Shown here in pieces: positions 18,081-27,212 of a stretch of DNA of 64,000 nt (positions within the stretch are counted from its first letter, which is position 1; the number at the start of each line of letters is the position of its first letter). Source of the DNA: Cytophagales bacterium. GTDB lineage: Bacteria > Bacteroidota > Bacteroidia > Cytophagales > 172606-1. The stretch spans positions 1 through 64,000 of the forward strand of contig JAUJNL010000014.1 of NCBI GenBank assembly GCA_030448185.1, written 5' to 3'. Under the pieces are notes generated by a model that saw only the letters and a list, made by a program, of their open reading frames with translations, was not told the DNA's origin and did no database searches. A program made the translations under genes and the position numbers.

Positions 18081-19106
18081 ATGAAGTTTGCCGCTGTAGT
18101 CAACTACGCTCCGGAGAAAGGTTCGGTCGAAATCCGTGAAATCCCTAAGCCTGCTATTGGCGAGGAGGATGTGTTACTGGAAGTGGCTAATGTGGGTGTC
18201 TGCGGCAGCGACCTTCACCAATGGACGGCCAATCAAAGCTGGCCGGTCAACTACCCAGTGGTACTCGGCCACGAGTTTGGCGGCTACGTTGCCGAAGCAG
18301 GCAGCCGGGTAGTAGGTTGGCGGGAAGGCGACCGGGTAGTTAGCGAAACGGCCGCCGTAATTGACCCTAACAATCCTATGTCCAGGCGTGGCCTCTACAA
18401 CCTGGACCCCACCCGCAAGGGTTTCGGCTACGGTGTGGATGGAGCGATGACCCGATTTGTGCGCGTACCGGCCCGTTGTCTGCACCGCGTGCCGGATAGA
18501 CTTTCATTTGAAGAAGCGTGTCTTACCGAGCCATGTAGCGTGGCTTATAATGCTGTCGTCGAGAACACCCGTCTTAAGCCAGGAGATCGCGTAGTGGTGC
18601 TTGGTCCCGGTACGATTGGCATCTTATGCGCAGCTGTTGCCAAACTCTGCGGCGCGGAAGTAGCCATAGTCGGGCGGGAGTCGAGCCGAAACCGTCTGCA
18701 AATTGCCCGGCAATATGGGTGCGAAGTGATTGTGGGTGATGCAACGGAGTGGGCCAAACAGCGTGATGGCCTGGGAGCAGATTGCGTGATTGACGCTGCC
18801 GGCGTGAGTACTACGCTGAAAAATGCCATGCAACTGGTAAGGCCTAATGGCCACATCACTAAAGTAGGCTGGGGGCCCGAACCACTCCACTTCTCCCTAG
18901 ATCCCCTGGTCATTAAAAATATTACCCTGCAAGGCAGCTTTAGCCACAACTGGCCCGTATGGGAACGGGTAATTGCCTTGCTAGCCAGCGGGCAACTAAA
19001 CGTTAAACCCATTATTGGTGGAGTATGGCCCGTTACCGAATGGCGCGAAGCATTCGAAAAAATGCATAAGGGGGAAGTGGTAAAGAGCGTGCTTAAACCT
19101 GTGTAA
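18081..19106 (+). CDS. Medium-chain zinc-type alcohol/polyol dehydrogenase
   Basis: 341 residues. Catalytic zinc ligands are recognisable: GVCGSDLHQW (Cys near residue 38), GHEFGG (His-Glu near 60-61), and Glu in the LTEPCSVAYNAV segment. The Rossmann site reads VVVLGPGTIGILCAAVAK. The four cysteines of the structural zinc lobe, normally in the stretch before the conserved RKGFGYG, are all replaced (DPNNPMSRRGLYNLDP), so this protein should lack the second zinc. Relatives oxidise sorbitol, threonine or butanediol. The substrate cannot be fixed. 67 bp downstream of the response regulator, probably a separate unit. Confidence 0.85.
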   Translation: MKFAAVVNYAPEKGSVEIREIPKPAIGEEDVLLEVANVGVCGSDLHQWTANQSWPVNYPVVLGHEFGGYVAEAGSRVVGWREGDRVVSETAAVIDPNNPMSRRGLYNLDPTRKGFGYGVDGAMTRFVRVPARCLHRVPDRLSFEEACLTEPCSVAYNAVVENTRLKPGDRVVVLGPGTIGILCAAVAKLCGAEVAIVGRESSRNRLQIARQYGCEVIVGDATEWAKQRDGLGADCVIDAAGVSTTLKNAMQLVRPNGHITKVGWGPEPLHFSLDPLVIKNITLQGSFSHNWPVWERVIALLASGQLNVKPIIGGVWPVTEWREAFEKMHKGEVVKSVLKPV

Positions 19107-19523
19107 TTCAGCCCATCCGCGCAATAAACTCCTAATCAGAGGAAGTAATACTGGCAGCTATTACCGATAGTAGGTCCCTTTGGGAGCTTTTTACACCATG
19201 CCTGAAAGTCTGCCAACATCCGTTAGTATACAGCCCGCTCTGCTATTGTAGCAAAACGTCGAGGGGCAAACCGTTAAGATGTCTACTCCTGATACGGTTT
19301 ATAGGATCCACAAAAAGCAGAATTAATTTTCCGGAAAAATTTACAAATTATATATAATAAGGTATATTAGAAAGTATATTCAACCGGCGCAGCGTTCTAA
19401 GGCAGAAAGGCCTGTTTAAGGCTTATAAACCTGTATATTAAAACGTTAAACAAATACTCCGCCGGTACAGGCGCCCAAATGCCAAGTAGGGTGCCGTTCC
19501 ATAAAGAATAAATTTTACTGATT
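19107..19523. other. Non-coding spacer upstream of the ECF sigma gene
   Basis: 417 bp between the dehydrogenase and the sigma factor gene. It becomes A/T rich from 19310 to 19380 (TATATATAATAAGG region), a likely promoter zone. No exact TTG/TAnnTTTG pair was found, and there is no ORF worth calling. Confidence 0.4.
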
Positions 19524-20033
19524 GTGTACCAGTCTTTCGAAGAACTATTCCAGACCTATTATTCCCGGTTATGCTATTTTTCTTTTCAGATAGTGAAAGA
19601 TAAAGCCAGCGCCGAAGATATTGCCCAGGATGCTTTTGTCAAGTACTGGGATCAGCAGGAATTGGTGGCCCGGCACGAGATAGCCGTTAAAAATTTTCTT
19701 TACACTACCGTCCGTAATGCCAGTCTTAACTTTATTCGCCACGAAAAAGTGGAAAAGCATTACCTGGAAAAGCAAGATCCACTTGCCCTCGATGAAGCCG
19801 GTATACTGCACGCCCTGATCCGGTCAGAGGTGATAGATGAAATCTATTCCGCTATTGAATCCTTGCCGGAAAGCTGCCGACGCATATCCAGAATGGGCTA
19901 CCTGGAAGGCATGAAAAATCACGAAATAGCGGCCCAGTTAGGACTTTCCATTAATACCATCAAAACCCAGAAGCAAAGAGCATTGCAACTGTTGCGCTTA
20001 AAACTGCATCCGGAAGCATTTATGATTTTATGA
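19524..20033 (+). CDS. ECF RNA polymerase sigma factor (Bacteroidota SusC/FecI-like type)
   Basis: 169 residues starting at GTG. Sigma region 2: FEELFQTYYSRLCYFSFQIVKDKASAEDIAQDAFVKYW. Sigma region 4 helix-turn-helix: ESCRRISRMGYLEGMKNHEIAAQLGLSINTIKTQKQRAL. This is the layout of the Bacteroidota ECF group whose members sit beside FecR anti-sigma and a SusC carrying an STN signalling domain, exactly as here (20403-21581 and 21827-25378). It should activate the downstream susCD genes when the ligand occupies the SusC. The canonical MGYLEG in place of the usual L-EG is normal for the group. GTG is the only start that keeps region 2.1 complete. Confidence 0.95.
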   Translation: MYQSFEELFQTYYSRLCYFSFQIVKDKASAEDIAQDAFVKYWDQQELVARHEIAVKNFLYTTVRNASLNFIRHEKVEKHYLEKQDPLALDEAGILHALIRSEVIDEIYSAIESLPESCRRISRMGYLEGMKNHEIAAQLGLSINTIKTQKQRALQLLRLKLHPEAFMIL

Positions 20034-20134
20034 GTATTGCTTGGGCAGTAGGTCTAATCGCAGCTATAGACTCCCTCTCCATTTTCTCCAGTAGCTGCTA
20101 ATTACAGCTCTTGGTATTTGCCGTGCCCCTTTTT

Positions 20135-20209
20135 GTCATCCCCGGAGGGGATCTTGTCAATTTAAGTCGAAGATAATTCCATTCCCATAAGATCCCCTCC
20201 GGGGATGAC
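20135..20209. repeat. Perfect 21-bp inverted repeat between sigma and anti-sigma genes
   Basis: GTCATCCCCGGAGGGGATCTT (20135-20155, first 20 bases given as GTCATCCCCGGAGGGGATCT) pairs perfectly with 20189-20209 across a 33-bp A/T-rich spacer. Each arm is itself nearly palindromic (ATCCCCGGAGGGGAT), so alternative small hairpins are possible. There is no T-run after it, so it is not a classic terminator. It may be an extragenic palindromic repeat or a control site in the 369-bp gap that separates the sigma gene from fecR. Nothing else is seen in the gap. Confidence 0.7.
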
Positions 20210-20402
20210 CGCAAGCAGATATCACCTTGAAGTACATTAAAAAACCTTAACAGGGTACTAATTTGACCGCACTCTTTCAGCATCTTTTGTAGCGTTCCTA
20301 GTAGTTGTTACATTCCCCATCCAAAAAAATAAAAAAAAGTTTATATTCTTTTCACCCACTTGAACGAGTTATGTGTCTCTATGGCACTAACCCATCAACA
20401 AG

Positions 20403-21581
20403 TTGGACCAGCACCTTTACGATAAGGCTCAGATAATTCTGCGGCACCTCCGGGGAGAATTGAGTCAGGAAGAAGAGAAAGTATTTCGGCAGTCGTTGGT
20501 GCAGGACGAGCAGACCCGTCAGTTACTGGAGTCGCTGGACGATGAGACGGCGCTGGAGGAAGATCTGCATTTCTTTTCCTCGGTTGATACGACTGCTGCC
20601 TGGAAAAAAGTAGCCAGTAAAACCGTTACGCAACCTACGTATTGGGGATTCTGGTCCCAGTTTGATAGTTGGAAGTATGCGGCCAGCTTTTCTTTACTAC
20701 TGCTTGGTGGATGGTTGGTTTACCATTGGCAGCGAAAGGAAACCCGGGTAGCCGTTAGCAGACCACCAGCTAGCAAACAGCATCCTATTCCTACTGAGGG
20801 AAATAAGGCCCGTTTGGAACTGGCCGACGGTTCCACCCTGGTACTGGATGGGCTTAGCAATGGCCCCTTACAAACCGAACATGGCGTACGCATCTCTAAA
20901 AGCAACGGGCAACTGGTGTATACCGCTGATCCGACAAACACTAGTAAGCCCGTAAGTTATAACCGCATGGTTACCCCCACGGGTATTCAGTACCAGGTGG
21001 TTCTGCCGGATGGCAGCAAGGTATGGCTGAATGCACAATCATCGCTGCGCTTTCCAACGGCATTTGTAGAAGAGAAGCGAACCGTAGAACTGACCGGAGA
21101 AGCCTATTTTGAAATTGCCCTGGATAAACAAAAGCCTTTTATGGTGCAGGTAAATGATGTACAAGTAGAAGTGCTGGGGACGCATTTTAACGTAATGGCC
21201 TATCCCAATGAAAAATCAATCAATACCACGCTGCTGGAAGGGTCGGTGAAAGTAAGCAAAGGTACCAGCAGCCAGACTTTAACACCGGGGCAGCAGGGAA
21301 GAGTAAGCGCCGGTATTGAACTAGTGAACGTTGACCCGGAAGAAGCAGTAGCCTGGCAAAAGGGACTTTTTCAATTTAACGATTCGGACTTGAAAACCGT
21401 CATGCGGCAGGCCGAACGGTGGTACGATGTGGAGGTGGTGTATGCGGGACATGCTTCAGGCAAACATTTTACGGGTATGCTTTCCCGCCATTCAACTATT
21501 ACTCAGTTTCTGCAAATGTTAGAGCTAGCAGGAGGTGTGAACTTCAGGGTAGACGGGAAAAGAGTAACGGTATTGCCCTGA
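20403..21581 (+). CDS. FecR-family anti-sigma factor
   Basis: 392 residues. A cytoplasmic N-terminal helical part (residues 1-90, sigma-binding) is followed by one membrane helix (YAASFSLLLLGGWLVYHW, about residues 96-113). The periplasmic FecR domain follows: RMVTPTGIQYQVVLPDGSKVWLNAQSSLRFP, ELTGEAYFEIALDKQKPF, VEVLGTHFNVMAYP and TTLLEGSVKVS, then the C-terminal SusC-contacting domain (FNDSDLKTVMRQAERWYDVEV). The start is TTG: the frame has a stop at 20388 and no ATG before the conserved helix. It should hold the ECF sigma and release it on a signal from the STN domain of the next gene. Complete. Confidence 0.93.
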   Translation: MDQHLYDKAQIILRHLRGELSQEEEKVFRQSLVQDEQTRQLLESLDDETALEEDLHFFSSVDTTAAWKKVASKTVTQPTYWGFWSQFDSWKYAASFSLLLLGGWLVYHWQRKETRVAVSRPPASKQHPIPTEGNKARLELADGSTLVLDGLSNGPLQTEHGVRISKSNGQLVYTADPTNTSKPVSYNRMVTPTGIQYQVVLPDGSKVWLNAQSSLRFPTAFVEEKRTVELTGEAYFEIALDKQKPFMVQVNDVQVEVLGTHFNVMAYPNEKSINTTLLEGSVKVSKGTSSQTLTPGQQGRVSAGIELVNVDPEEAVAWQKGLFQFNDSDLKTVMRQAERWYDVEVVYAGHASGKHFTGMLSRHSTITQFLQMLELAGGVNFRVDGKRVTVLP

Positions 21582-21826
21582 GAGATAACCGGCAACCGGC
21601 TATAAATGTGTTAACTGATGTACTAATCAGCTGGTATGCTCATCAAATATCAGCTATCTAGATATCAGCTATTAGATAGATAATCAGGAAGAATAAATTT
21701 TTAATCAGTCATAAGAAACCGTCTCATAATTAGTCATCCATCAGCATATGAGCACATCAATTAATTAGCACATCTACCTACATCTCGTTCTAAAATTTTA
21801 TCACTTGTAATTCCTTATCTGACCGT

Positions 21827-24800
21827 ATGCGTGATTTTACTCCTCCTAAAAAAACCATCCGACTGCTATGCCCTACCAGGCAGTTTCGCCTTTTCCAGGT
21901 CAAGACATCCTTTATGATGAGGTTGACAACCGTCATTCTTATGGCAGCTTGTCTGCAGATAAGTGCTGCGGCATTACCCCAGAAGATTACTCTCTCCAAA
22001 CAAAATGCTTCGCTGGAAGAAGTATTCCGGGAAATACGAAAGCAAAGCGGCTATCTGTTTCTGTATAATAATGAGTTGCTGCAGCAGGCAAAACCGGTAA
22101 GCATCCGGGTTACCGATGCTCCCCTGGAAGAAGTGTTGGCACTGTGTTTCAGGCAGCAGCCCTTCAGCTATACTGTAGTGGACAAAACCATTGTGGTAAA
22201 ACCGAAGAAAGCAGCAAGCAATGAGACGACAGCGCCCCCCATCAACATCACCGGTAAGGTTACGGATGAAAAAGGGGCAGCTATGCCAGGAACGTCGGTG
22301 GGCGTGAAGGGAACCAGTCTGGGAACCGCTACGGATGCCGATGGAAACTTTAACCTGACCGTACCAGGAGCCGATGCGATTTTAGTCTTCTCCTTTATCG
22401 GGTATGACTCCCAGGAAATACCCGTTGGCAGCCAGACCGTGTTTAATGTAGCAATGAAGCTGAGTACCAGTAACCTGGACGAGGTGATCGTAATTGGGTA
22501 CGGCACGCAGAAGAAAAGTGAACAGACGGCGGCCATCAGTTCAATATCCGGGGAAGACATCCTGAAATCACCAGTTTCTGATGTCACCAACGCCTTGGTT
22601 GGCCGTACTACCGGGGTATTTTCGCAGCAGCGGAGTGGTCGGCCCGGTGACAGTGGCGCCCAGATATTTATCCGCGGCCGCGCCTCTACTAATTCGGCGG
22701 CCCTGGTTATTGTGGATGGCGTAGAACGGCAAGGTTTCGGCGACATTGATCCCAATGAAATAGAATCCATCAGTGTGCTGAAAGATGCCTCCTCTACGGC
22801 TTTGTTCGGGATTAAGGGAGCCAATGGGGTAATTATCGTAACCACTAAGTCGGGCAAAGAAGGCAAGCCAAAAATGTCGTATTCCGGAAATGTAAGTTTA
22901 GTAAGCTATACTGCTCTACCGGAGTTTCTGGACTCTTACAACAGCGCTTTCCTGCACAATGAAGCCGAAGAAAACTTAATGCGATACGGATTAGTGCCGG
23001 AGGGATACACCAAGCTGTTTACGCCGGAGGACCTTGAAGGCTTTAGAACCGGATCTGATCCTTTACTGTATCCCAACGTGAACTGGTATAAAGCCATGAC
23101 CCGCCCCAATTGGCTCCGGACGCAGCACAACCTTAACTTCAGCGGTGGTTCGAAGATGGCCAAGTACTTCGTGTCGGTGGGGTACATGTTTGAGGATGGC
23201 ATGTTTAAGAATTTCAACACGCCTTCCGGCTACCGGACTACCCCGTCTTTTACCCGGTATAACTTCCGGTCGAACCTGGATTTTAACCTCACCAAAACGA
23301 CCACGCTTAGTTTGCGCCTGGCGGGCCGCCTCGAAAACCGGTATAGCGTAAGTGCCAATGCAACCACTGGTAATTTATTCGACCGATATGGAAGCGGTAC
23401 GGAAGGTTTGATCAGCCGGATATCGGCTATACCCTCCTGGGGAATTCCTTTTTTCCCGGAATATACGGACCGCGAAAACGAAGAAGAAATAGCGCTGGAC
23501 GATACCTATAACCAGATTGAAGACCAGGGCCGGTTGGGTATTAATACGTTCAACCCGTATGCGCTGATGAAACGTAACGGCTACGTAAACATTGATAACA
23601 ATGCCATTGAAAGCATTTTTGTACTAGATCAAAAACTAAACAAAATTACGAAGGGGCTTGGCTTTAAAGCCACCTTTGCCTACGATGCCTACATTGCCGG
23701 CGCCCGGGCGCAGGAGGGCAACTTTACGGCGTATGAGCTGAACCGGTCAACCAGGGAAATCACACCGAGCCGCGGTTCGTTCGATGACCCGTTGCGGGGT
23801 CCGGCTACTGCCCGGGCGGGTTACATCAAAACAAATCTACAACTGGCCCTTAATTACGCCCGGGAGTTTGGTAAGCATAACGTCTCGGCGGTAGGCGTTG
23901 CCCAGCGCGAATTACGGGGTGTGGACGGAGGTCAGGCCCAGGCCCCGTATGCGAACCAGGGGTTGGTATTGCGCGGAACTTACAATTACGATGAACGCTA
24001 TTATTTTGAACTGAACGGTTCCTATAACGGTTCCGAGAACTACCCCAAAGGCGAACGTTACGGCTTGTTTCCGGCCGTATCGGCCGGGTGGACCCTCAGC
24101 GAAGAGAAGTTCATGAAGGGAATTAAGTGGCTGGATTACCTGAAAATACGCGGCTCATACGGTTTGATCGGGTATTCTAGTATCGGCAAGGTTAATAACG
24201 TAGAACCCCGGTTTCTGTACCTGGATGAATACAGTAACGGAGGCGCTACGCCGAATTTTCAGGGTAATATCTCTCCCATAAACAACCGCGTGTTTTTCGG
24301 GAATCCAAGCAGCCCTTCTGCTTATCCGGTGGTCTGGCACAGCAAAATAGGTAACCCGGAGGTAACCTGGGAAAAGTCCATTAAACGCAATGTCGGCTTG
24401 GAAACTTCCTTCTTCAAGGATAAACTCCTATTCACTGCCGATCTGTTTGATGAGAAGCGGTATGATATATTATTATCCAGGAACAACTCTGCCCTTGATG
24501 CTTACGGGGAAAACCTCCCTTTTACCAATTACGGCGAAAATTACAATAAAGGCTACGAGCTGGAGGCTACCTTCCGGAATACTACCGGCGATTTTGAGTA
24601 TAGCCTGTTTGCCCAGTTAACGCATGCCGCTAACAAAGTCGTCATTACGGACGAGCCAATCAACCGGGCAGCCAATTTAAAGAATGCGGGTTTAAGTATT
24701 GGTCAGTACCGGGGCTACAAAGTAATCGGCTTTTACCAAAGCCTGGATGATATCGCCAACAGTCCGGCCAGCCAGGTATCGGGCTCGGTCATACCCGGTG

Positions 24801-25378
24801 ATTTCAAGTACGCCGACATCAACGGAGATAATGTCATTAACGACCAGGACCGCGTACCTATCGGGTATTCGGACGTGCCCCGCAATGTTTTTGGTATCGA
24901 GCCTAGCATCAGTTATAAAGGTATCTCCCTGTCCGCACTGATTCAAGGCGTAACCAAAGTAAGCTCTAATCTGATTTTTGATGGTAATGGCCGTAACCAG
25001 TACTTCCCGAGAATGCTCGGCCGCTGGACCCCGGAAAACACGGAAAACCCTACCTGGCCCGCGATGAGGCCCGGCAGTTTGGGGGGTAATCCCAGTTACG
25101 CTTTTAATTCATTTCTGCTGCAGGATGCCAGCTATGTCAGGCTGAGAAATATTGAAGTTTCCTACTTATTTCCGGCCATTATCACGCAAAAGCTGAATCT
25201 GGCGAGCCTGCGGATATTTATCAACGGACAGAATTTAGTTACCTGGACTAAACTCATTGGGCTGGATCCGGAGAGCGATATCAGCCGTACGTATACTACC
25301 TCGCAAATCTTCAACGTGCCTGCCTACAGTTATCCGGTAACGAAGTTCTATAACTTCGGCGTCAATGTTCAATTTTAA
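21827..25378 (+). CDS. SusC/RagA TonB-dependent outer-membrane transporter with STN signalling domain
   Basis: 1183 residues, complete. A long basic N-terminus and signal helix (MMRLTTVILMAACLQISAAA) precede an STN domain (KQNASLEEVFREIRKQSGYLF, about residues 55-110), a carboxypeptidase-regulatory-like beta domain (INITGKVTDEKGAAMPGTSV, 138-220), the TonB-box-like start of the plug (VIVIGYGTQKK), the plug (RGRASTNSAALVIVDGVE, VLKDASSTALFGIKGANGV) and a 22-strand barrel ending VTKFYNFGVNVQF. The STN domain implies transenvelope signalling through the FecR and sigma genes upstream. It imports glycan oligomers with the SusD encoded 12 bp downstream. The ATG at 21827 is used, but 21914 or 21917 would also give a good signal peptide. 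Confidence 0.95.
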   Translation: MRDFTPPKKTIRLLCPTRQFRLFQVKTSFMMRLTTVILMAACLQISAAALPQKITLSKQNASLEEVFREIRKQSGYLFLYNNELLQQAKPVSIRVTDAPLEEVLALCFRQQPFSYTVVDKTIVVKPKKAASNETTAPPINITGKVTDEKGAAMPGTSVGVKGTSLGTATDADGNFNLTVPGADAILVFSFIGYDSQEIPVGSQTVFNVAMKLSTSNLDEVIVIGYGTQKKSEQTAAISSISGEDILKSPVSDVTNALVGRTTGVFSQQRSGRPGDSGAQIFIRGRASTNSAALVIVDGVERQGFGDIDPNEIESISVLKDASSTALFGIKGANGVIIVTTKSGKEGKPKMSYSGNVSLVSYTALPEFLDSYNSAFLHNEAEENLMRYGLVPEGYTKLFTPEDLEGFRTGSDPLLYPNVNWYKAMTRPNWLRTQHNLNFSGGSKMAKYFVSVGYMFEDGMFKNFNTPSGYRTTPSFTRYNFRSNLDFNLTKTTTLSLRLAGRLENRYSVSANATTGNLFDRYGSGTEGLISRISAIPSWGIPFFPEYTDRENEEEIALDDTYNQIEDQGRLGINTFNPYALMKRNGYVNIDNNAIESIFVLDQKLNKITKGLGFKATFAYDAYIAGARAQEGNFTAYELNRSTREITPSRGSFDDPLRGPATARAGYIKTNLQLALNYAREFGKHNVSAVGVAQRELRGVDGGQAQAPYANQGLVLRGTYNYDERYYFELNGSYNGSENYPKGERYGLFPAVSAGWTLSEEKFMKGIKWLDYLKIRGSYGLIGYSSIGKVNNVEPRFLYLDEYSNGGATPNFQGNISPINNRVFFGNPSSPSAYPVVWHSKIGNPEVTWEKSIKRNVGLETSFFKDKLLFTADLFDEKRYDILLSRNNSALDAYGENLPFTNYGENYNKGYELEATFRNTTGDFEYSLFAQLTHAANKVVITDEPINRAANLKNAGLSIGQYRGYKVIGFYQSLDDIANSPASQVSGSVIPGDFKYADINGDNVINDQDRVPIGYSDVPRNVFGIEPSISYKGISLSALIQGVTKVSSNLIFDGNGRNQYFPRMLGRWTPENTENPTWPAMRPGSLGGNPSYAFNSFLLQDASYVRLRNIEVSYLFPAIITQKLNLASLRIFINGQNLVTWTKLIGLDPESDISRTYTTSQIFNVPAYSYPVTKFYNFGVNVQF

Positions 25379-25390
25379 TTAAGCTATACC

Positions 25391-27115
25391 ATGCAAATCA
25401 AGAAATATACTATTGGTTTTCTATTGCTGGGTGTACTATTAAGTACTTCCTGCAAAGAAGATTTTCTGCAAAGAGACCCCGGTGCGCCTATCACGAGTGA
25501 AGATGTCTTTAATGATCCCGTACTGGCTTCCCGTTTTGCGGATAACTCTTACAATTTCCTGGTGGATGATTACGGCCGCATTAGTCAGGCCCAGCGGCAT
25601 AAAGGCACCACCGGTCAGTTTACGGACGAAGCCATTGGCTCGGGAGCAGCAGATTTTCTGCCTTACATGGCCGTGATGAACCAGGGCCGGTTCCTGGATC
25701 CGCAGGCGACCGATGTAGTAGAAATTTACGGTCGCATGTACCAGGGCATCCGCAATGTTAATGTGATGCTGTCCAAAATAGAATCGGTGCCCTGGACGGC
25801 TAACGAAAATCCCCGGCTTATTAAAGCCCAGATGCTCTTTTTAAGAGGCATGTTCTATTTTGAACTGGCTAAGCGTTATGGCGGCGTAATCCTGCTAGAC
25901 CAACCGCTGAGTCTGACGGATAATCCTGACTTACCCAGAAATTCATTTGATGAAACGGTGGCCTTTATTTTACGAGATCTGCAAGAAGCAGAGGGTATTC
26001 TATCAGAGGAAGAGTTTAGTACATCTAACACTACCTATTCTCCAAATAATGATTGGAATATAGGTAATTATGGTCGTCCTACGGTGGGGGCGGTAAAGGC
26101 ACTCCGTTCCAGATTACTACTGCTGGCTGCTAGCCCCCTGCACAATCCTGGAAACGATGCAACTAAATGGAAAATAGCGGCCAATGCCGCCAGGGAAATT
26201 ATGGATATGGACAAGTACAATTTGCACACGAATTATGCTACTTTATTAAACCAGAATGCAACAGGCAATAACAATGAATACATTCTCATCAAAGTAAGAG
26301 GCCCGCGTCCCTCCGGCGGTTTTATCAACGACTTTATTGTGCCACCCAGTTACGCCGGAGCCCAAGGACTCATGAATCCTACGCAAAACCACGTGGATCT
26401 GTACGAGATGAAGAACGGGAAACCTATTACCGATCCTACGTCCGGCTACAATCCAAAAGACCCTTACAAAGACCGGGATCCCCGCTTTTACGCCAACATT
26501 ATTCATAATGACATGACCTGGCTGAAACGAAAAGTAGAAATGTGGGTCAATAACGGCACTAACCCGACTTCGTACGGCCGCGACTACCAGCCAGGTTCCA
26601 GTAGCTATACCCGCACCCGCTATTATTGCCGCAAGCTATGGCCCGAGCTATTCGATGGAACGCCCGGACGAACTGCCCTGCTCAATTTCATCTTTTTCCG
26701 TTACGGCGAAGTATTGCTAAACTACGCCGAGGCCCTCAACGAGGCCGAAGGACCGGTAACAGAAGTATATACGGCCATCAACCAAATCCGGAAGAGAGCT
26801 GGGATGCCTGACCTACCGACGGGGCTTTCCAAAGACCAGATGCGGACCCGGATTCACAACGAACGAGCCGTGGAGCTGGCTTTCGAAGAACACCGCTGGT
26901 GGGACATTCTGCGCTGGAAGAAAGGCAAGGAAATCCTGACTAAGACTATCAATGCGATGGATGTGGAAAAGAAAGGCAATGCCTTCATTTATACGGTAGT
27001 ACCAATGGCTGCCATCTACCAAAGGTCATTTGAAGATCATATGCATCTGTACCCGATTCCGCGGGATGAAGTAGACAAAAGCCAGGGGATCATGGTGCAG
27101 AATCCGGGTTGGTGA
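25391..27115 (+). CDS. SusD/RagB outer-membrane glycan-binding lipoprotein
   Basis: 574 residues. Signal peptide with lipobox (LLGVLLSTSC, Cys21) followed by DFLQRDPGAPITSEDVFND, the SusD opening. TPR-like helices (FLRGMFYFELAKRYGGVILLDQP), the C-terminal SusD half (FRYGEVLLNYAEALNEA, HNERAVELAFEEHRWWDILRWKKG) and the terminal YPIPRDEVDKSQGIMVQNPGW are all present. It forms the lid of the SusC pore and binds the incoming glycan. 12 bp after susC, so translationally close and probably in the same operon. The 'WWDILRW' aromatic cluster is a family hallmark and does not define the ligand. Confidence 0.95.
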   Translation: MQIKKYTIGFLLLGVLLSTSCKEDFLQRDPGAPITSEDVFNDPVLASRFADNSYNFLVDDYGRISQAQRHKGTTGQFTDEAIGSGAADFLPYMAVMNQGRFLDPQATDVVEIYGRMYQGIRNVNVMLSKIESVPWTANENPRLIKAQMLFLRGMFYFELAKRYGGVILLDQPLSLTDNPDLPRNSFDETVAFILRDLQEAEGILSEEEFSTSNTTYSPNNDWNIGNYGRPTVGAVKALRSRLLLLAASPLHNPGNDATKWKIAANAAREIMDMDKYNLHTNYATLLNQNATGNNNEYILIKVRGPRPSGGFINDFIVPPSYAGAQGLMNPTQNHVDLYEMKNGKPITDPTSGYNPKDPYKDRDPRFYANIIHNDMTWLKRKVEMWVNNGTNPTSYGRDYQPGSSSYTRTRYYCRKLWPELFDGTPGRTALLNFIFFRYGEVLLNYAEALNEAEGPVTEVYTAINQIRKRAGMPDLPTGLSKDQMRTRIHNERAVELAFEEHRWWDILRWKKGKEILTKTINAMDVEKKGNAFIYTVVPMAAIYQRSFEDHMHLYPIPRDEVDKSQGIMVQNPGW

Positions 27116-27212
27116 GCCCCTATCCTGATTGATGGACTTGCAGATGCGCGACATCCAAAATTCAACTTCCAACATTCGAAATAATATCATTTCATTCTTA
27201 ATTACCTTATAG

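Noticed and set aside
22168-22866. 232-codon open frame on the minus strand
   Set aside because: Antisense to the STN/plug part of SusC; composition is that of a shadow ORF.
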